Below the pieces are notes generated by a model, which saw only the letters and a program-made list of their open reading frames with translations, ran no database searches and was not told the DNA's origin. A program made the translations under genes and the position numbers. Below are positions 23,927 to 32,525 of a DNA stretch of 64,000 bases, one piece after another; the first letter of the stretch is position 1, and every line of letters starts with the position of its first letter. Source of the stretch: Jiangella anatolica (lineage in GTDB: Bacteria; Actinomycetota; Actinomycetes; Jiangellales; Jiangellaceae); assembly GCF_003236295.1 (NCBI RefSeq), contig NZ_POTW01000013.1, positions 43,522 to 107,521 of the forward strand, given 5' to 3'.

Positions 23927-25530
23927 CCCAGCACCCGGATGCTCGTGGGCACCGGGAAGTTCGTGCTGCTGGTGCGCGCCTCGGCGTTGCGCAGGTAGAA
24001 CGGCCACGGCCGGTTCGAGATCGGCACCAGGTCCAGGTTGCGGAACAGCGCCTGCTCGGCCTGGTGCCAGAGCTCGCAGGCCTCCGGCGGCGTGAGGGCC
24101 TGGGCCTGCGCGACGAGCTCCTCGTACTCGGCGTTCTGCAGGCCGGACAGGTTCGTCCCCTCGGGCGGGACCGCTCCGGACAGGTACGGCACCGCCTGGT
24201 GCGGCAGCCCGAAGCCGAACCCGCCCAGGTAGACGTCGTAGTCGCTGGTCTCGAACATGAACTGGCTCATTGTCGTGAAGGTGTCCGACGTGAGCTCGAC
24301 CTGGATGCCGAGCTCCTCCCACTTCTGCGCGACGAGCTCGGCGGCCGGCTGGTAGTCGGGCGTGATCGACGGGACGAAGTGCAGGTCGATCGCCAGCGGC
24401 ACGCCGTCCTTGGCCCGGACGCCGTCGGCGCCCGCGACCCAGCCGGCGTCGTCGAGCAGCTCCTCGGCGGCCGCGACGTCGAACCCGGGCAACTGGCCGC
24501 TGACGGTGTCGCCGGGGCACGCCTTGGGCTCGGCCGTGATGAGACCGTCGGACGCGCTGCCGGTCTCGCCGGTGGACACCGCGACGAGCTCCTCGAAATC
24601 CAGCGACTGCACCAGCGCCTGGCGCAGGTCCTTGTCCTGTGTGACGCGGCCGTCGAGCTGGTTGAACCACAGCCAGGCGCCCGACGACGGCACGACCACC
24701 TTGTCCAGGCCCTCGGCGTCCAGGCGCTGCCAGTCGCGGCCGGTGATCAGGCTGAAGTTGAGCTCGCCGGACAGCAGCAGGTTGGCGCGCGTCGACTCGT
24801 TGGTGACGATCCGCAGGACGACCTGCTTCGGCATCCCCGGCTGGTCGGCGCCGACGCCGTCGGGACCCCAGGCGTAGTCGTCGCGGCGGGTGAAGGTGAA
24901 GCTCTGCCCGGGCACGACGTCGGTGAGGACGAACGGGCCGGTGCCGTCGGACTCCGTCTTGAGCAGCTCGGGGTCGGCCAGGCCGCGGGCGCACACGATC
25001 GGCAGCTGTCCGACGGTGTGCAGCAGGAAGCCGAACGGCTGGGCCACCGTGACCTCGACCGTGCGCGACGCGTCGTCGCCGGTGGCCGTCAGCGGGACCG
25101 TCGGGGTGTACACGCCGTAGTGCGGCGACTGGTTGGCGGGGTCGCTCACGAACGAGATCGCCGCCGCGACGTCGGTCGCGGTCAGCGGCGCGCCGTCGGA
25201 GCAGGTCACGTCGTCGCGCAGGGTGAACGTGGCGCCGTCGGCGTCGGCCGTCCACTCCTCGGCCAGCCCGGACACGAACTCGCCGTCCTCGGCCAGGTTC
25301 AGCAGCGAGTCGTAGGCCAGGTAGGCCTCGCCGAAGATCAGCTGGCTGTGGTAGGGGTCGAACGCGCCGGGATCGTCGCGCAGTCCGATGGTGAACGTGG
25401 CGTCGGTGGCGTAGCTCGCCGACCCGCCGGTGCTGCCGGTGTCGTCGTTCGAGGTCGCGCCGCACGCGGTGACGAGGCCGCTCACGGCCAGCAGGGCGGC
25501 GGCGGACAGGAGGGGCAGGCGTGTCGTCAT
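23923..25530 (-). CDS. SBP5: lipoprotein solute-binding protein (SBP family 5)
   Basis: A 535-aa receptor with lipobox LVTAC (Cys23). Core motifs are FDPYHSQLIFGEAYLAYDSL, FTLRDDVTCSDGAPL, SFTFTRRDDYAWGPDG, SGAWLWFNQLDGRVTQD and PVPTSIRVLG. Cysteines 110, 180, 338 and 485 occupy the same residue numbers as in SBP6, its immediate neighbour; the two are alignable nearly end to end without gaps and are a tandem duplication. ATG 25530 overlaps the SBP6 stop as ATGA, ensuring co-translation. Divergence in the 385-440 segment suggests separated ligand specificity. Confidence 0.93.
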   Translation of the reverse strand: MTTRLPLLSAAALLAVSGLVTACGATSNDDTGSTGGSASYATDATFTIGLRDDPGAFDPYHSQLIFGEAYLAYDSLLNLAEDGEFVSGLAEEWTADADGATFTLRDDVTCSDGAPLTATDVAAAISFVSDPANQSPHYGVYTPTVPLTATGDDASRTVEVTVAQPFGFLLHTVGQLPIVCARGLADPELLKTESDGTGPFVLTDVVPGQSFTFTRRDDYAWGPDGVGADQPGMPKQVVLRIVTNESTRANLLLSGELNFSLITGRDWQRLDAEGLDKVVVPSSGAWLWFNQLDGRVTQDKDLRQALVQSLDFEELVAVSTGETGSASDGLITAEPKACPGDTVSGQLPGFDVAAAEELLDDAGWVAGADGVRAKDGVPLAIDLHFVPSITPDYQPAAELVAQKWEELGIQVELTSDTFTTMSQFMFETSDYDVYLGGFGFGLPHQAVPYLSGAVPPEGTNLSGLQNAEYEELVAQAQALTPPEACELWHQAEQALFRNLDLVPISNRPWPFYLRNAEARTSSTNFPVPTSIRVLG

Positions 25531-27134
25531 GAGAACACCCGGATGCTGGTCGGGATCGGGAAGTTGAAGCCGGCGATCTGGGCGTCGGCGTGCTGGAGGA
25601 ACCACGTGTTGGGCCGGTTGGCGATGGGAGCGATGTCGAGGTTGCGCCAGAGCGCCTGCTCGGCCCGGTCCCAGTACTCGCAGGCGTCCGGCGGGGTCAG
25701 CGCCTGCGCCTGGGCGACGAGCTCCTCGTACTCCTCGTTGTGGATGCCGGCGAGGTTGGTGCCCTCCGGCGGGACCGGGCCGGTGTTGTAGGCGATCGCC
25801 TGGCTGGGCAGGCTGTAGCCGAACCCCTGCATGTAGACGTCGAAGTCACCGGTCTCGAACATGACGCGGTTCAGACCGGTTCCGTCGTCGCCGGTCAGCT
25901 CCACCTGGACGCCGATGGCCTGCCATTGCGCGGCGATCAGCTCCGCGGTCGGCTCGTTGTACACCGATCCGGGGCCGAAGTAGTGCAGGTCCAGGGTGAG
26001 CGTCCGGCCGTCCTTCTCCCGGACGCCGTCGGCGCCGGCCACCCAGCCGGCGTCGTCGAGCAGTTCCTCGGCGGCGGCGACGTCGTGCTCGGGCAGCTGG
26101 CCGCTGACGGTGTCGCCGGGACAGACCTGTGGCTCGATCGTGACCAGGCCGGTCGAGGTGGTGCCGCGGCCACTGCCGTTGACCTTGATGACCTCGTCCA
26201 GGTCGAGCGCATGGGCGAGCGCCTGCCGGACCCGCAGGTCCTCGGTGGCGCGGCCGTCCCGCTGGTTGAACCACAGCCACGCGCCGGAGCCGGGCGTGTC
26301 CAGCCGGGTCAGGCCCTGTGCGTCCAGCCGCTGCCCGTCCGGCCCGCTGATCAGGGCGAAGTTCACCTCGCCGGACAGCAGCAGGTTCGCCATCGTCGTC
26401 TCGTTGAGGCCGATCCGCAGGACCACCTGGGCCGGCGTCCCGGGCGCGCTGGTGCTGGCTCCGTCGGGGCCCCATGCATAGTCGTCGCGGCGGGTGAAGG
26501 TGTAGGTCTGCCCGGGGGCCACCTCGGTGAGCGTGAACGGCCCGGTGCCGTTGGAGGCGGTCTTCAGCGAGTCCGGATCGGCCAGGCCACCGGCGCAGAC
26601 GATGGGCAGGTTGCCGATGGTGTGCAACGGGAACCCGAACGGTTCCTCGAAGGTCACCGTCACGGTGCGGGCGTCGTCGTCGCCGGTGGCCGTCAGCGGC
26701 ACGGTCGGCACCATGGTCCCGTAGTGCGGCGACTGGTTGGCCGGGTCGGCGACGTAGCTGATGGCGGCGGCGACATCGCTCGCAGTGAGTGGCGCGCCGT
26801 CGGAGCAGGTGACGTCGTCGCGCAGGGTGAACGTGGCGCCGTCGGCATCCGCCGTCCACTCCTCGGCCAGGCCGGACACGAACTCGCCGTCGGGACGAAG
26901 GTTCACCAGCGAGTCGTAGGCGAGGTAGGCGAGGCCGAAGATCAGCTGGCTGTGGTACGGGTCGAAGCCACCCGGATCCGCGTTGACGGCGTAGGTGAAC
27001 GTTCCGTCGGTGGCGTAGTCCGGCGTCTCGCCGGCGCCACCGGTGCCGCCGGTGGGGCCGGACGAGGCGCCACAGCCGGCGCTGCCGACGAGAGCGGCGG
27101 CGAGGAGCAGGAGCAGCGTGTGCGACGTGCGCAT
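25527..27134 (-). CDS. SBP6: lipoprotein solute-binding protein (SBP family 5)
   Basis: A 535-aa receptor with lipobox GSAGC (Cys21) and a Gly/Thr linker to about residue 38. Core motifs are FDPYHSQLIFGLAYLAYDSL, TLRDDVTCSDGAPL, YTFTRRDDYAWGPDG, SGAWLWFNQRDGRATED and PIPTSIRVFS. Cysteines 110, 180, 338 and 485 are shared with the subfamily. It begins 16 nt after a serine hydrolase gene and is followed by its duplicate SBP5. The operon has no permease; the nearest membrane genes are the divergent set from 29526. Confidence 0.93.
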   Translation of the reverse strand: MRTSHTLLLLLAAALVGSAGCGASSGPTGGTGGAGETPDYATDGTFTYAVNADPGGFDPYHSQLIFGLAYLAYDSLVNLRPDGEFVSGLAEEWTADADGATFTLRDDVTCSDGAPLTASDVAAAISYVADPANQSPHYGTMVPTVPLTATGDDDARTVTVTFEEPFGFPLHTIGNLPIVCAGGLADPDSLKTASNGTGPFTLTEVAPGQTYTFTRRDDYAWGPDGASTSAPGTPAQVVLRIGLNETTMANLLLSGEVNFALISGPDGQRLDAQGLTRLDTPGSGAWLWFNQRDGRATEDLRVRQALAHALDLDEVIKVNGSGRGTTSTGLVTIEPQVCPGDTVSGQLPEHDVAAAEELLDDAGWVAGADGVREKDGRTLTLDLHYFGPGSVYNEPTAELIAAQWQAIGVQVELTGDDGTGLNRVMFETGDFDVYMQGFGYSLPSQAIAYNTGPVPPEGTNLAGIHNEEYEELVAQAQALTPPDACEYWDRAEQALWRNLDIAPIANRPNTWFLQHADAQIAGFNFPIPTSIRVFS

Positions 27135-27150
27135 GAGGGTGTCCCTCCGG

Positions 27151-28539
27151 TCAGTCCCCGCGGCGGGCGGCGAAGGCGCCGTTGTGCAGCAGCGCGATGC
27201 GGCCGTCGGCGCCGGCGGTGAAGGCGATGTCCCAGGTGTGGTTGCCGGTGACGGCGTCGTCGGCGGGCAGGAAGCGCTGCGGCGCGATGGGGTGCAGCAG
27301 CGTGTGGATGGGCTCCTCGGCCTCGCCGGTGGCGGGGTCGTTGTCGCGCATGCGCCGGACGGTCAGCGCGAGGCCGCCGCCCTGCCGCGCGACGTCGTAA
27401 CGCACGCCCCAGGCGTCGTAGCGGCCCACATAGTCGTCCGGGTCGAAGGTCAGCCCGGCGTCCGGCTCGGGCCGCTGCGGCTTGGGCAGCCCGAGCCCGT
27501 CGCGGAGGACGGCGTCGAAGACCGCGTCGGCGAACGGGTAGCCGCGGGGCGGCGTGTTGACGACGACGGCGACGGCGACGTCGTGCTCGGGGATCCACAG
27601 CAGCGTGGACGACCCGTTGTGCGTGGTCCCGCTGTGCCCGAAGACCTCGACGCCGCCCCAGACCTTGCGGTACGGGCCGACGCACCAGGAGTCGGCGAAG
27701 ACCCGCGACGGCACGTCGGCCTGCGGCGTCTGCATCGTCGCGACCGCCGCCTCGGACAGGATCCGGGTGCCGTCGGCGGCCCGGCCGCGGCGCAGGAAGA
27801 GCTGCCCGAAGCGGGCGAGGTCGCGGGCCGTGGTGGCCAGCGACGAGCCCGACGGCGCCATGCCCCGGCTGAAGCACCACGGCCGGACCACCGTGTCGGA
27901 GCCGGGCAGCCGCCCGACCGCCGGCCGGTGGTAGGGCAGCTCCTCGAACAGGCTGACCGACTCCGTCAGCCCGGCCGGGCCGAGGATCCGCTCGCGCAGG
28001 ACGTCGTCCCAGCACTGTCCGGTGAGCGTCTCGACGATCAGCCCCGAGACGTTCGTCGACGCGTTGCTGTAGCCGTACGCCGTCCCCGGCGCGAACACCA
28101 GCGGGATCCGCTCCAGCAGCGCGACGTACTTCGCGACGGCGTCGTCGCCGCGGCCGGTGTCGGTGTAGGGCCCGTTGTCCAGGCCGCTGGTCATCGCCAT
28201 CAGCAGGCGCGGGGTGATGGTCCGCCACGCCTCGCCGGTGGCCAGGCGCACGTCGGGCAGGTAGTCCGTCACCGGGCGGTCGAGGTCGACCAGGCCCTCG
28301 TCGGCCAGCTGCATCATCAGCACGGCCGTGTAGACCTTGGTGGTCGACCCGATCTGGAAGGTCGTCTCGGCGGTGACCGGCGTGTCCCGTTCCGCGTTGG
28401 CGACACCGGCTTCGGCCTGCACCATCGTCTCGCCGATGGCGACGGCGATCTGAGCGCCCGCGATGTCCAGCCGGGCGATCGTCTTCTCGCACAGCTCGCG
28501 CAGTTCGGACTCGGTGACGCCGGCAGGGCTGATGGGCAT
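27151..28539 (-). CDS. Serine hydrolase, beta-lactamase/D-aminopeptidase fold
   Basis: A 462-aa hydrolase, first gene of the SBP6/SBP5/S15 operon. Catalytic motifs are IGSTTKVYT (Ser65, Lys68), YGYSNAS for YxN and FGHSGTTHNG in place of HGG. The stretch NGPYTDTGRGDDAVAKYVALL is also found, altered, in the paralogue near 39211-40584, which shows that these two are closest relatives. GAGGAGCC precedes ATG 28539. The region between it and the divergent TetR gene carries a 25-nt operator-like sequence. No signal peptide is seen, so it probably acts inside the cell. Confidence 0.87.
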   Translation of the reverse strand: MPISPAGVTESELRELCEKTIARLDIAGAQIAVAIGETMVQAEAGVANAERDTPVTAETTFQIGSTTKVYTAVLMMQLADEGLVDLDRPVTDYLPDVRLATGEAWRTITPRLLMAMTSGLDNGPYTDTGRGDDAVAKYVALLERIPLVFAPGTAYGYSNASTNVSGLIVETLTGQCWDDVLRERILGPAGLTESVSLFEELPYHRPAVGRLPGSDTVVRPWCFSRGMAPSGSSLATTARDLARFGQLFLRRGRAADGTRILSEAAVATMQTPQADVPSRVFADSWCVGPYRKVWGGVEVFGHSGTTHNGSSTLLWIPEHDVAVAVVVNTPPRGYPFADAVFDAVLRDGLGLPKPQRPEPDAGLTFDPDDYVGRYDAWGVRYDVARQGGGLALTVRRMRDNDPATGEAEEPIHTLLHPIAPQRFLPADDAVTGNHTWDIAFTAGADGRIALLHNGAFAARRGD

Positions 28540-28574
28540 CGAGGCTCCTCGGAGACGTCGGGACCGCTGAAGTA

Positions 28575-28599
28575 GGTGATACAGTACAGCGTAAGTTAT
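28575..28599. promoter_or_regulatory. TetR-type operator, copy 1 (divergent promoter of serine hydrolase operon and tetR)
   Basis: The core GTACAGCGTAAGTTAT (28584-28599) reads on the other strand as ATAACTTAC-GCT-GTAC, the half-site plus spacer format of TetR operators such as AACTTAC-N3-GTAAGTT, with one degenerate half. Two similar 25-nt sites occur at 37261-37285 and 37362-37386, each identical at about 20 of 25 positions. It sits 36 nt upstream of the serine hydrolase start and 40 nt before the preferred TetR start. Confidence 0.6.
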
Positions 28600-28639
28600 G
28601 GCCGGATGGATGGTCGTTTCGGATGAATCGAGGGATCCT

Positions 28640-29371
28640 GTGTCGTCGTCGCGCACCAGCCGCACCGTCAAGCGCCGCCGCGCCCCTCGCGGCACGCTCA
28701 ATCCGGAGGTCATCGTGCGCGCGGCCATCGACGTCATCGGCGCCGACGGGCTGGAGGCCATGACGACGCGGCGGCTCGCCGACGACCTCGGCGTGCGCCC
28801 GATGGCGCTCTACACGCACTTCCGCGACAAGGAGGCCATCCTGCGCGCGGTGGCCGCGGAGATGTTCGGCCGGTTCGAGCCGCCGGAGCAGACCGGCTCG
28901 GATCTGGAGCAGCTGCGCGACATCATGCGGGCCTACTTCCGGATGTTCGTCGAGCACCCGGCGCTGCTGCAGCTGGAGAAGGCCGGTTTCGGCGACGACA
29001 TCAACCCGGCCGAGGCGCGGCTCACCGAGGCGATCTACGGCTGCATGCGCCGGCTGCGGTTCGACCACCACACCGCGGTCGGGCTGGTGGCGACGTTCAT
29101 GCGGCTCATCCTCGGCAGCGCGTACGTCTACCCGACGCGGCGCCTGTGGGACGAGGAGCCCGACCACTGGGAGCGGGTTCGGCTGCGCTGGCTCACCCTG
29201 CCGGCCGACGCGTATCCGGCCATGCACGAGCTGGCCAGCCACGACTTTCCGGCCTTCAGCCAGCACGAGGCGTTCGAGTTCGGGCTGCACGCGCTGCTCT
29301 ACACGGTGGCCATGGCGGCCGGCCTCGAGCCGCTGCCGGGCGGTTCGCTGGGGGTACCCAGCGACGGTTAG
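28640..29371 (+). CDS. TetR-family transcriptional regulator
   Basis: About 243 residues. A basic N-terminus (RTVKRRRAPRG) leads into the TetR domain: NPEVIVRAAIDVIGADGLEAM, then RRLADDLGVRPMALYTHFRDKE as the recognition region. The C-terminal half with FEFGLHALLYTVAMAAG is of the type seen in TetR_C regulators. GTG 28640 with AGGGA five bases upstream is preferred. ATG 28598 and ATG 28610 are possible, but the first overlaps the operator and neither has a good ribosome-binding site. It is divergent from the serine hydrolase/SBP operon and precedes the transporter genes, so it is a good candidate regulator of the three similar operator sites. Confidence 0.85.
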   Translation: MSSSRTSRTVKRRRAPRGTLNPEVIVRAAIDVIGADGLEAMTTRRLADDLGVRPMALYTHFRDKEAILRAVAAEMFGRFEPPEQTGSDLEQLRDIMRAYFRMFVEHPALLQLEKAGFGDDINPAEARLTEAIYGCMRRLRFDHHTAVGLVATFMRLILGSAYVYPTRRLWDEEPDHWERVRLRWLTLPADAYPAMHELASHDFPAFSQHEAFEFGLHALLYTVAMAAGLEPLPGGSLGVPSDG

Positions 29372-29379
29372 CAGGTGTA

Positions 29380-29392
29380 GGGTGTTACACCC
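29380..29392. promoter_or_regulatory. Perfect 13-bp palindrome upstream of the ABC transporter operon
   Basis: GGGTGTTACACCC is self-complementary apart from its central base. It resembles the GntR operator core AGGTGTAATACCT found at 19975 and 21051 (GGTGT-N-A-N-ACC-type halves). It lies just after the TetR stop and 133 nt before the permease start. If the GntR protein binds here, the importer would share control with the dipeptidase operon. Confidence 0.5.
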
Positions 29393-29525
29393 AAGCGACC
29401 TCCGGGCCTTCATCATTCGGGACTACGCGGACGGCATCGAGTTGTCCGCAGCGATGAACACCTCCCGGCCGGAGCCGGGCACCATGACCAGATGATCCGG
29501 ACCGCGACGGGAGGAGACCGCGCCG

Positions 29526-30518
29526 GTGACCACCGCAACCGCCACGCCCAGCGCACTGAGAGGTGCCGTCGAGAGCCCGTGGGTGGGTTTCGTGCTGCGG
29601 CGCCTGCGCCGTCTGCTCGTCTCCCTGTGGGTCCTCGTGACCGCCGCGTTCTTCATGATCCATCTGATCCCCGGCGACCCGGTGCGCGCGTCGCTGGGCG
29701 CCACCGCGCCGCAGGAGCTGGTCGAGGCGCGCCGTGAGGCCCTCGGGCTGAACGACCCGCTCTGGCAGCAGTACACCGACTACCTGCGGAACCTGCTCAC
29801 CGGTGACTGGGGCTCGTCGATGACCACCGACGTGGCGGTGTCGCAGATCATCGCCGACCGGCTGCCGGCCACCGTCGAGATCGCCGCCTACGCGTTCGTG
29901 GTGATCATGCTGGTCGCGCTGCCGGTGGGCGTGCTGATGGCGGCGCTGACGCGGGGCGGCCGCGGCCGTCGGACCGAGCTCGCGTTCACCTCGTCCAGTG
30001 TGGTCGTCGCCGCCATCCCGGACTTCCTGCTGGCCGTGGGTCTGGTCTACACGTTCGGTGTCAGCCTGGGCTGGGTCCCGGTGGCCGGCAAGAGCACCGT
30101 CGAGTCCTACATCCTGCCGGTGCTCGCGCTGGCGCTGGGACCGATGGCCGTCCTGGCGCGGATCGTGCGGGTCGAGATGCTGACGGTGCTCGACGCCGAC
30201 TACATCCGCACCGCCCGGGCCAAACGCCTGCCCGCCCGGTGGATCTATCTGCGGCACGCGCTGCCCAACGCCATCACCACCACGCTGACGGTCGGCGGGC
30301 TGCTGCTCGGCGGCCTCGTCGCGGGCACCGTGCTGGTCGAGAACGTGCTGGCCTGGCCGGGCCTGGGCAGCACGATCGTGTCGTCGATCCTGTCCAAGGA
30401 CTACCCGGTCGTCCAGGGCATCGTCCTGGTGTACGGCGTCGGGGTGCTGGTGATCAACCTCGTGGTCGACGTGGCGCTGGCGCTGCTCGATCCGCGGTCG
30501 GCGATTCGGGAGAGCTGA
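29526..30518 (+). CDS. ABC transporter permease, DppB/OppB type
   Basis: A 330-aa inner-membrane permease with six predicted membrane segments; the first, LLVSLWVLVTAAFFMIHL, is followed by the family motif IPGDPVRASLG. The cytoplasmic EAA-type loop reads RTARAKRLPARWIYLRHALPNA and would dock the ATPase. GAGGAG at 29511-29516 precedes GTG 29526. It is the first gene of the only importer core in the first 40 kb, so it may serve several of the six orphan SBPs. The next gene begins 3 nt after its stop. Confidence 0.93.
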   Translation: MTTATATPSALRGAVESPWVGFVLRRLRRLLVSLWVLVTAAFFMIHLIPGDPVRASLGATAPQELVEARREALGLNDPLWQQYTDYLRNLLTGDWGSSMTTDVAVSQIIADRLPATVEIAAYAFVVIMLVALPVGVLMAALTRGGRGRRTELAFTSSSVVVAAIPDFLLAVGLVYTFGVSLGWVPVAGKSTVESYILPVLALALGPMAVLARIVRVEMLTVLDADYIRTARAKRLPARWIYLRHALPNAITTTLTVGGLLLGGLVAGTVLVENVLAWPGLGSTIVSSILSKDYPVVQGIVLVYGVGVLVINLVVDVALALLDPRSAIRES

Positions 30519-30521
30519 GCG

Positions 30522-32525
30522 ATGCAGGTGTTCACGGGTGTGGAACGGCCGGAGAGTCTGTCGCGCTGGCGTTCCGGCGTCAGGGGGCGCAGGTGGGCCG
30601 CGGGCCTGGGCCGCTGGGGCCAGGCCCTGCGGTCGCCGCTGGGCCTCGTCGCCGCGACGCTGCTCGGCCTGGTGCTCCTGCTCGCGATCGTCGGCCCGAT
30701 CCTGTGGGGTGAGCGGGCCGACGCCATCGACACGAACGCGCTGTCGCAGGGGTCGTCGTCCGAGCACTGGCTGGGCACCGACAGCCTAGGCCGCGACATC
30801 TTCTACCGCGTGCTGGTGGCGACCCGCCTGTCGGTGGCGCTGGCGCTGCTGGCGACGGCGATCGGCGTCGCGGCCGGCGTGCTGCTGGGCGCCGCGCCCT
30901 GGCTGCTGGGGCGCCGGGCCGGCCGGTTCGCCGTCGCGACCATCAACGTCGCGGTGGCGTTCCCCGCGCTGCTGCTGGTGCTGTTCTTCGCGGTGATCTT
31001 CGGCGTCGGCATCCGCGGCGCCGTCCTCGCCGTCGGGCTCGGCATGGCGCCGTACTACGCCCGGGTGACGTCGACGCTGGTCGCCGGCGTGTCCGGACGC
31101 GACTTCGTGGCCGCCGCGCGCACCGTCGGCCTCGGCCGGACACGGATCCTGCTGCGGCACATCCTGCCCAACATCGGTGAGCCGCTCATCGTCAACGCCA
31201 CCCTGGGCGCCGGTGGCGCGCTGCTGGCCTTCGCCGGGCTGTCGTTCCTCGGCCTCGGCGTGCAGGCGCCGTCGTACGACTGGGGCCTGCTGCTCAACGA
31301 GGGCCTGAACGGCATCTACGTCAGCCCGGCCGGCGCGCTCGCGCCGGGCGTGACGATCGTGCTGGCCGGGCTCGCGTTCAACCTGACCGGTGAGGTCGTC
31401 GCCAAGAAGGTCGGGCTGCGGACGGCCAACGTGCGGACGGCGTACAGCCCCGTGCCGCCGGCGACCGGCGACGAGGCTCCGGCGGCCGGCCGCCCGGACC
31501 CCTCGCCCGTCCTCGAGGTCGAGGACCTGCACGTCACCGTCACCGGACCGGCCGGACCGGTGACGCCGGTGCGCGGCGTCTCCTTCGCGATCGGGCGCGG
31601 CGAGGCCGTCGGCCTGGTGGGGGAGTCCGGGTCGGGGAAGAGCCTGACGGCCCTCGCGGTGGCCCAGCTGATCGAGGCGCCGGGCCGCGTCGACGCGCGC
31701 CGGCTGGAGTTCCAGGGCACCGATCTCGTGCACACGCGGGGGCGCGCCAAGGGCATCGGCCGGTTGCTCGGCACGTCGCTCGGCGTGGTGTTCCAGGACC
31801 CGACGACGTCGCTGAACCCGACCATGCGCATCGGCCGGCAGCTCGGCGAGGTCGTGCGCCGTCATCTCGGCAAGGGCTGGGGCGAGGCCCGCGCCCGCGC
31901 CGTCGACCGGCTGCGCGCCGCCCGGGTGCCGGCGCCGGAGCGACGGGCGCACCAGTACCCGCACGAGTTCTCCGGCGGCATGCGCCAGCGCGCCATGATC
32001 GCCATGGCGATGATGGGCGACCCGGCGCTGATCGTCGCCGACGAGCCGACCACGGCACTGGACGTCACCGTCCAGCGGCAGGTGCTGCGGCTGCTCCAGG
32101 AGATCCGCGCCGAGAACCACGTCGCCGTGCTGCTGATCAGCCACGACATCACCGTCGTCGGGCAGGTGTGCGATCGCGTCCTGGTCATGTACGCCGGCCG
32201 GGTGGTCGAGGACCTGCCGAGCAGCGAGCTGCGCACCGCGGCCCGGCACCCGTACACGCGGGCGCTGCTGGCGGCGGTGCCGGGCATGAAGGCCGACCGC
32301 GACCGGCCGCTGACCATCATCCCGGGCCGGCCGGTGGACCCGGCGCACTTCCCGCCGGGCTGCGCGTTCGCCGACCGGTGCCCGCTCGCCGACGACCACT
32401 GCCGGGCCGTCGACCCGGCGTTGACCGACGACGGGTCCGGCCGGCGGGTGGCCTGCTGGCACGCCGGCGAGCCACTGCCCGTCGTGACCGAGGAGGACAG
32501 CGTGGGAGTCGGGGAGGCGTCGTGA
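30522..32525 (+). CDS. Fused ABC permease (DppC type) and ATP-binding protein (DppD type)
   Basis: One 667-aa protein. Residues 1-300 are a DppC permease: a first membrane helix at about 40-60, HWLGTDSLGRDIF, and the EAA loop AARTVGLGRTRILLRHILPN. After a Pro/Ala linker (about 308-328) comes a complete ATPase: Walker A GESGSGKS (367-374), FQDPTTSLNP, signature FSGGMRQR (483-490), Walker B LIVADEP (503-509), the switch-region SHDITVV and the oligopeptide-type C-terminal Cys motif GCAFADRCPLADDHC. These are usually separate genes. The frame is continuous with no internal stop. It overlaps the next ATPase gene by GTGA. Confidence 0.93.
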   Translation: MQVFTGVERPESLSRWRSGVRGRRWAAGLGRWGQALRSPLGLVAATLLGLVLLLAIVGPILWGERADAIDTNALSQGSSSEHWLGTDSLGRDIFYRVLVATRLSVALALLATAIGVAAGVLLGAAPWLLGRRAGRFAVATINVAVAFPALLLVLFFAVIFGVGIRGAVLAVGLGMAPYYARVTSTLVAGVSGRDFVAAARTVGLGRTRILLRHILPNIGEPLIVNATLGAGGALLAFAGLSFLGLGVQAPSYDWGLLLNEGLNGIYVSPAGALAPGVTIVLAGLAFNLTGEVVAKKVGLRTANVRTAYSPVPPATGDEAPAAGRPDPSPVLEVEDLHVTVTGPAGPVTPVRGVSFAIGRGEAVGLVGESGSGKSLTALAVAQLIEAPGRVDARRLEFQGTDLVHTRGRAKGIGRLLGTSLGVVFQDPTTSLNPTMRIGRQLGEVVRRHLGKGWGEARARAVDRLRAARVPAPERRAHQYPHEFSGGMRQRAMIAMAMMGDPALIVADEPTTALDVTVQRQVLRLLQEIRAENHVAVLLISHDITVVGQVCDRVLVMYAGRVVEDLPSSELRTAARHPYTRALLAAVPGMKADRDRPLTIIPGRPVDPAHFPPGCAFADRCPLADDHCRAVDPALTDDGSGRRVACWHAGEPLPVVTEEDSVGVGEAS

